A stretch of DNA of 64,000 bases from B46-G9 sp964548365. Its GTDB lineage: Bacteria > Desulfobacterota > DSM-4660 > Desulfatiglandales > Desulfatiglandaceae. The notes below the pieces were generated by a model. It was given only the letters and a program-made list of their open reading frames with translations, was not told where the DNA came from and made no database searches. The position numbers and the translations under genes are program-made. Where the stretch lies: positions 1 to 64,000 of the forward strand of contig CAZJRD010000011.1 of the NCBI GenBank assembly GCA_964548365.1, written 5' to 3'. Of the stretch, positions 59,539-64,000 are shown one piece after another. Position 1 is the stretch's first letter. Each line of letters begins with the position of its first letter.

Positions 59539-61605
59539 TCATGAATTGTTGGTGATCTCGCATTCGAAAAGACGGTGGGGTGTGCCGCCCGATACGGGGT
59601 CAAAGTTGGTATCATCCACAAGGATGTTGATGCTGGCTTTTCCGTCCGTTGGATTTCCCCATCCGAAATCGATCCAGATATACCCCGGCTGGGTGTCTTC
59701 GGTGAGCCTTGCCTTAAGGGTGATTTGCCCTCGGGGGCTGCTTACCTCGACATTATTGCCATCTGCGATATCTCTTTCCGAAGCATCCTGGGGATGCAGC
59801 CAGACCAGGGGATCGGGGTAGGAACTTGTGAGGGCATTGATATTCCTGAACTTTGTGTGGACGAACTGGGCCGGCCGCTTGGTGCAGCCAAGCAGGGGAA
59901 ACCTTCTGCCACTACGAAGGGCTGCATCCAAGGGTTCGCCTGCGGGCTCCGAGTAGCCGGGCAGCGGATCGTATCCCTTGTCCTCGAATATAGTTGAGTA
60001 GAACTCCACCTTTCCGGAGGGGGTGTTGAAGCCCTTTTCCTCATACTTTCGGTATCGGACCGGCGGCGTCGCGTAAACGACCTGCTCTTTATCCAGCTGT
60101 TCAAAGGAGACGCCTGTGGGCTGAATCATATGTCTCAGCCAGCTCAGGGTATCATGAAAAGGGTATTCCTGGTGAATTCCCAATTTTTCGGCAAGGGCAT
60201 ATTCAACTTCGAATACGGACCGTGACTCTCCGACTGGAGGGGACACCGGCCGCGCGAGGGCCAAAAACCCGCCCTCAGTGCTGGAATAGGCCCGGTACCC
60301 GTAACTTTCAAAGTCTGATTGGATGGGAAGAACCAGATCGGCCAATGCCGTCGTCGCTGTTGGGAAAATGTCGGCAACCATAAGAAAATCAACTTTTTCC
60401 AGGGCCTGCCTTGTCCTTTTTTCGTTCGCTTGTATCAGTACAGGATTGCAGTGATGGACGATCATGGCCCGGGGACGACCTTCCTCTTCGCTCAGAAGGG
60501 CCTCCTTAACCGCGGGAAAAGGGAGTTCCATGAACAGGGGAAATTCCTCATAACGGAGCCTGCGCTCCCTGGACACGGCTTTTGTGGGCAGGGAGGACTG
60601 CTGCGCAAAGGGCATGAAGACGTTGCCGCCCGGCACATCCAGATTTCCTGTGAGGCCGATCAGGATCGCTACCGTCCGCACAGCATCCACGCCGTTTGCG
60701 ATCATATCCAGGCCGTTGCCCTCATAGATGGTCGCGGGTTTAGTGGTCGCATAGGTCTTCGCCAGGTTTTCAATGGCCTTTGCCGGAATTCCGGTCAGGG
60801 TCTCGGCCCATTTGGGGGTGAAAGCCTGAACGTGATCTGCCAGGGCATCAAAACCGCTCGTATAGGTCTCCACAAAGGCCCTGTCATAGAGCGCTTCCTG
60901 AATGATGACATGAATCATGGCAAGGCCGAGAGCCACATCGCCTCCCGGCTTGATCCGCACCCACTCGTCAGCCTGAGAAGCCGTCCTCGAATAAAAGGGA
61001 TCGATGCTGATCATCCGTATTCCCCGCTCTTTCAGACGCGGAATGATCTGTCCCAGACCGTTATAGGCCGCATAGGCCCCGTAGCGCTCCGATGTCAAGG
61101 GGTCGCTCCCCCAGAAGAGGACCAGCCTTGTATGATCGTAATCAGGTTCCGGGCGAGTCCCGCCGGTAAGGGCCATGAAGGCCGTCATTCTTGGGACCAT
61201 GCAAAGATTTGCCGCCCCCGTAAAATTGGGTGACCCGAAGGCTCCCGTGAATTCAAGAAAACCGTCCCTGCACTGATAGGATACCGGCGCGCCGCCGCAA
61301 CGGGCAAGGCTGAGGGGCCCGAACCGTTCACGAATTTCGCCCAACCGCTCCGCGGCAAATTCAAGGGCCTTGTGCCAAGAGAGCTTCTCAAAACCCTTAG
61401 AGGTTTTCCGCAGGGGGACTTTGAGTCGATCCTCTGATGCAATAACTTCCGGAATCGCGGCTCCTTTTTGGCAGCAGCGGCCTCTGTTCATAGGGTGTCC
61501 CGGATCTCCCTTCACGGAAATCGATCCGTCTCCACTTCTGTGGACCACAATGCCACAATTCGTATGGCAAAACTGGCATATGGAACGGTAGGTTTCACCC
61601 TCCAT
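59539..61605 (-). CDS. cytoplasmic molybdopterin oxidoreductase
   Basis: This 688-residue enzyme of the DMSO-reductase/formate dehydrogenase superfamily has an N-terminal [4Fe-4S] site (ICQFCHTNCG, with a fourth Cys in RGRCCQKG). A probable metal-ligand segment is ANLCMVPR. LVLFWGSDPLTSE and SIDPFYSRTASQADEWVRIK bind the bis-MGD cofactor, and a C-terminal cofactor domain follows (WLHPQDASERDIADGNNVEV). There is no Tat signal, so it works in the cytoplasm. No electron-transfer or membrane subunit is adjacent. The substrate is unknown. Confidence 0.9.
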   Translation of the reverse strand: MEGETYRSICQFCHTNCGIVVHRSGDGSISVKGDPGHPMNRGRCCQKGAAIPEVIASEDRLKVPLRKTSKGFEKLSWHKALEFAAERLGEIRERFGPLSLARCGGAPVSYQCRDGFLEFTGAFGSPNFTGAANLCMVPRMTAFMALTGGTRPEPDYDHTRLVLFWGSDPLTSERYGAYAAYNGLGQIIPRLKERGIRMISIDPFYSRTASQADEWVRIKPGGDVALGLAMIHVIIQEALYDRAFVETYTSGFDALADHVQAFTPKWAETLTGIPAKAIENLAKTYATTKPATIYEGNGLDMIANGVDAVRTVAILIGLTGNLDVPGGNVFMPFAQQSSLPTKAVSRERRLRYEEFPLFMELPFPAVKEALLSEEEGRPRAMIVHHCNPVLIQANEKRTRQALEKVDFLMVADIFPTATTALADLVLPIQSDFESYGYRAYSSTEGGFLALARPVSPPVGESRSVFEVEYALAEKLGIHQEYPFHDTLSWLRHMIQPTGVSFEQLDKEQVVYATPPVRYRKYEEKGFNTPSGKVEFYSTIFEDKGYDPLPGYSEPAGEPLDAALRSGRRFPLLGCTKRPAQFVHTKFRNINALTSSYPDPLVWLHPQDASERDIADGNNVEVSSPRGQITLKARLTEDTQPGYIWIDFGWGNPTDGKASINILVDDTNFDPVSGGTPHRLFECEITNNS

Positions 61606-61850
61606 GTACTCATCTCCTTCTCAGTGTCGTGGGTTTGCGGATTTGTATCGCCCGCCCCCCCCCTGAGACATATGCTTGAAAAGACCTTGCTTTTTCGGGG
61701 ATAAAGTATAGAGACATTGCTCTTGTGAATCAAGAGAAATAACGGCAGAATATATGGTGCTTTCATGCTTCTTGGGGATTTTTAGGCCGGGAAGTGAAGC
61801 ACAAATCTCAATGAGATAATCCAGATCGGAGTAGAGATAATCCTCACAGC

Positions 61851-61921
61851 GGGCAGTGGGGGTCACATCTTGACCCCAAATCCCCCTACGGTGATCACGG
61901 AATGGCACTATAGCACTGCCC
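61851..61921. repeat. nested palindromes, REP-like element
   Basis: GGGCAGTG (61851-61858) and CACTGCCC (61914-61921) enclose GGGGTCA/TGACCCC (61859-61877) and the palindrome GTGATCAC (61891-61898). The GGGGTCA core is shared with 58.6 kb and 63.14 kb. The 61606-61973 gap holds no convincing gene otherwise. Confidence 0.5.
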
Positions 61922-61973
61922 ACTAACAGGGGCATACAGGATGTCCCCTTTTCCATGTCATTCCGGTCTCTTT

Positions 61974-62813
61974 TCACAAAGAACGGTCGGTGATCAGCCC
62001 CAGGGTTATTCCTTCCAGTCTCTCCTGGAAGGTTTTTCCCTCCGATTCGAAACAAGAGCGAGCAAATCGGATGAGCCCAAGGCGGTCCTGCTCGGAAAGC
62101 CACGAGTAAGCCTTTTCCCATTTGTCCAACAGCGCCTGGGCGTTCTCTGTCCCACCGGATATCAGCGCCTCGATGGAAAGCACAGTTTTCAAGAGAGAAG
62201 CAAGTACAATCTTCCTTGGTGCAGTATCGGCACGAACCATCTCCCAGACTTCTCGTTCCTGTTCGGTGTCCTCGATCATGTACTCCACAAGAGCCGCCTG
62301 GCTGTTGCCCAGTCCCACGCCGGCCAACCACTTAACCACCTCATAGTCCTTGACAGCCACTGAGAGAAAGTAGACACATTGCTGCAAGAGCGACAACTCC
62401 AGCCCGCAGGCATTTCCAGCTTGCTGAAGACTCCTTGAGAAGCGAAAAGTGTAGAACTCAGGACTCCCATGATGAAGCGCGTGACCTATCTCGTGGTGCA
62501 AGACTCCCCGGAGTACGGCAGGGAATACCTCTTTCACCTTTTCCTCGCAGACGTGGATTCTCGGAAAACCTCTCCAGGCTTCATGCGTGGCCAGGAAATC
62601 CGTCTCTTCCCCTGCAACAACCTTCAGTTCTTCCTTCTCCTGTTTATAAAAAGCCTCCAATTCCTTAGAGCTTTTCCAGATAGTAATGCACAACCGAGGA
62701 GGGGCAGCCAGTGTTCCTCTTCTTTCCAGGGCCTCAGCCGCCCATCTTCGTATCCTGGTCACCAAGGCCCGGTCTGTTCCCTTTTTGGGGACTATTTTCA
62801 GCCAGGAAAGCAT
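61974..62813 (-). CDS. HExxH-containing protein of unknown function
   Basis: This 279-residue protein starts MLSWLKIVPKKGTDRALVTR after GAGAGGTG; a GTG one codon upstream is an alternative. RGVLHHEIGHALHHGSPEFY contains HEIGH, a zinc-metalloprotease motif with a further His two residues on. The rest is helical, with no signal peptide or membrane span. It resembles no family I can name; a peptidase or a peptidase-derived protein is possible. It is bordered by REP-like repeats on its 3' side and transposase remnants on its 5' side. Confidence 0.7.
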   Translation of the reverse strand: MLSWLKIVPKKGTDRALVTRIRRWAAEALERRGTLAAPPRLCITIWKSSKELEAFYKQEKEELKVVAGEETDFLATHEAWRGFPRIHVCEEKVKEVFPAVLRGVLHHEIGHALHHGSPEFYTFRFSRSLQQAGNACGLELSLLQQCVYFLSVAVKDYEVVKWLAGVGLGNSQAALVEYMIEDTEQEREVWEMVRADTAPRKIVLASLLKTVLSIEALISGGTENAQALLDKWEKAYSWLSEQDRLGLIRFARSCFESEGKTFQERLEGITLGLITDRSL

Positions 62814-62984
62814 CACCTCTCATCTCGGCAATCAATAAATTGTGCGGCAGAATTCAGATGGCTCGATTGGTCTCTTTTAACAAGGGTTTGCATGGTAATC
62901 AAATACTCAATACCGTATTCAGCCATCCTTGACAGACTATTCCGGGGACACCATCCCTAATTATTGATTCACTTGAAAGCGTTG

Positions 62985-63101
62985 GGCCCAGGCATTGCCG
63001 GGACCATCAGAAAGCGGGGAAGAACGGGCAGGCCCATGGGAGATACTGGTTTCATCGAGGAAATTGAAGCAATGACAGGCTTCAGATTGAACGCCCGCAG
63101 G
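62985..63101 (+). pseudogene. C-terminal fragment of a REP-type transposase
   Basis: The frame reads RGRTGRPMGDTGFIEEIEAM then TGFRLNARR, closely like the tail of REP-associated tyrosine transposases (GRPLG.E.FI..LE..TGR.L.PR). No upstream catalytic HUH region is present. It is a relic on the strand opposite to the N-terminal fragment next to it. Confidence 0.6.
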
Positions 63102-63159
63102 TTTTGCCTTCTTTCTGAACAGGCTGTTTCTTGCGGGGTCAATTTTACCCTTGAAACCA

Positions 63160-63268
63160 GAGAATCCTCACGATCCTCCTCGTGCCGGAATATCCTTCGA
63201 CGTTTCGTTCCCCTGATCATGAGGTGATGTAAGACAAAGGACGTGTCAAGCCGAGCTAATTTCGGCAT
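63160..63268 (-). pseudogene. N-terminal fragment of a REP-type transposase
   Basis: The frame begins MPKLARLDTSFVLHHLMIRG, followed by TKRRRIFRHEEDRED. This is the typical start of REP-associated tyrosine transposases (Y1_Tnp), including the HH pair region. Similarity stops after about 36 residues and the frame continues into unrelated sequence. The 62814-63333 gap holds only these two fragments and a GGGGTCAATTTTACCC motif between them. Confidence 0.7.
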
Positions 63269-63333
63269 GCGTCAGGGCCTGCCGCAAGCTGTCAATTTAA
63301 AATCTTTGGGACGTTATATATCCACGGGAGAAT

Positions 63334-64000
63334 TCACTTAATGAGCGTTGCAGCGCGGACAACGTCCGCCGCGAGTTCCTTTGCATCCTGGTATCCGGCC
63401 CCGGCACCCTGGGAGAATCTCAAAAGGATCTCGTTCAGCTCACGGTGGACATAGGGATAGACCATTTTCAGGTTGGCCAGTTGGCTCGGAAATACACTCT
63501 GCATATCCTCCGCCCGAAGCCTTTGAGCGATTTCCGGATGGTGGAGCCTGATGTCGCTTAAAATCAGGTACCCCTTTCCCACCACATAGGCCAGCAAGGT
63601 CCCCATTTCAAGGATATCCCGATCGAAAACGTGCTCTCTTTCCTTGTAATCATAATCAAAATCAATCCATCTGTACCTTCCCGTCCCCGTTTCTACGAAG
63701 ATATGATCCGGGGTAATATCTCCATGAATCTCGCCCATGCGGTGCAGGTCTCCAAGGGCATCATAGGCCACCCCCAGGTGTTCCAGGATATCCGGCAGAT
63801 GTTCTCGATAGTATTTTTCATGCTTCCCGGGAAGAGACTGAAGAGTGTTATCCAGGCTCTTCCCTGCAATGCGGTCCAGGACTCTGACGATATTTCCACC
63901 CGAGTCCACTGCAGAAAACCCCTGCATGAAACCCCCGTGCCCTTTCACCTTTTCGAGGATACGGGCCTCCTTCTCCGGATTGCGCAGGCACGTGAAGTTC
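63334..64000 (-). CDS. protein-kinase-like protein, 5' end beyond the window
   Basis: The frame is open to the window edge (NFTCLRNPEKEARILEKVKG precedes the first internal GTG), so the start lies outside. Visible are an alpha-C-like helix (EKEARILEKV), the catalytic-loop equivalent GEIHGDITPDHIFVE and the metal site WIDFDYDYKE. HGD replaces the usual HRD, as in atypical (RIO/Bud32-like or aminoglycoside-kinase-like) kinases. The phosphorylated substrate is unknown. Confidence 0.8.
   Translation of the reverse strand, partial: NFTCLRNPEKEARILEKVKGHGGFMQGFSAVDSGGNIVRVLDRIAGKSLDNTLQSLPGKHEKYYREHLPDILEHLGVAYDALGDLHRMGEIHGDITPDHIFVETGTGRYRWIDFDYDYKEREHVFDRDILEMGTLLAYVVGKGYLILSDIRLHHPEIAQRLRAEDMQSVFPSQLANLKMVYPYVHRELNEILLRFSQGAGAGYQDAKELAADVVRAATLIK

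Noticed and set aside
61621..62331. 236-codon minus-strand frame
   Set aside because: It overlaps the HExxH gene in another frame, runs through the REP-like palindromes and has no recognisable domain or ribosome site.

Overview
The window comes from a sulfate-reducing bacterium, most likely a member of the Desulfobacterota (former Deltaproteobacteria). It carries a complete block for sulfate activation and reduction to sulfite (sat, aprB, aprA, qmoA, qmoB), followed by soluble HdrC/HdrB-type subunits where the membrane subunit qmoC would normally sit. The rest fits such an organism: many two-component and sigma-54 regulators, iron-sulfur flavoproteins, anaerobic redox enzymes and acyl-CoA chemistry. 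The species cannot be named from the sequence alone.

Layout. 1-500: three tRNA genes (Thr, Tyr, Gly) on the minus strand, in the order usually found upstream of tuf. 0.9-4.5 kb: a small membrane protein, ndk, two tandem Cys-rich YkgJ-type proteins, a SEC-C/HExxH protein and a zinc-ribbon protein. 4.6-13.75 kb: the sulfate-reduction block, read on the minus strand from a sigma-70 promoter that overlaps a Rex/HcpR-like palindrome. 14-18.4 kb: a polyprenyl synthase, rimO and a Ser/Thr kinase fused to a cyclic-nucleotide-binding domain. 18.4-25.2 kb: a lipoprotein, a membrane-anchored IscU/NifU-like scaffold, a cNMP-binding PAS protein, then a four-gene Mla-type lipid transport operon. 25.3-26.3 kb: a STAS protein and a single-domain response regulator behind a sigma-54 promoter. 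26.3-41.0 kb: one long minus-strand catabolic and uptake cluster (IclR regulator, spermidine/putrescine-type ABC transporter, proline-racemase family enzyme, amidohydrolase, class III aminotransferase, CoA-transferase, thiolase and two M20 hydrolases), probably for a nitrogen-containing organic acid. 41-47 kb: universal stress proteins, a methyltransferase, a CBS-containing cation/proton antiporter, a TPR protein and a c-di-AMP cyclase, the last part behind a sigma-54 promoter. 47-55.6 kb: a PAS/sigma-54 activator, a zinc-ribbon protein, thioredoxin, and an old-yellow-enzyme/ferredoxin/DUF1638 operon with its own sigma-54 promoter beside a histidine kinase and an NtrC-type regulator. 55.6-64 kb: a Pif1-like helicase, YaiI, a nitroreductase, a molybdopterin oxidoreductase, an HExxH protein, transposase remnants and a kinase-like gene running off the window.

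The least ordinary signals are outside the genes. There are two copies of a structured repeat about 190 bp long whose stems covary (16677-16860 and 30171-30360). A palindromic MITE-like element supplies the stop codon of the gene before it (21329-21546). A duplicated sigma-54 promoter carries the first codons of a response regulator (42327-42617, source 25973-26251). Further remnants are an ETF-quinone oxidoreductase tail (48856-48975) and REP-type transposase pieces (58.6, 61.9 and 63.1 kb).
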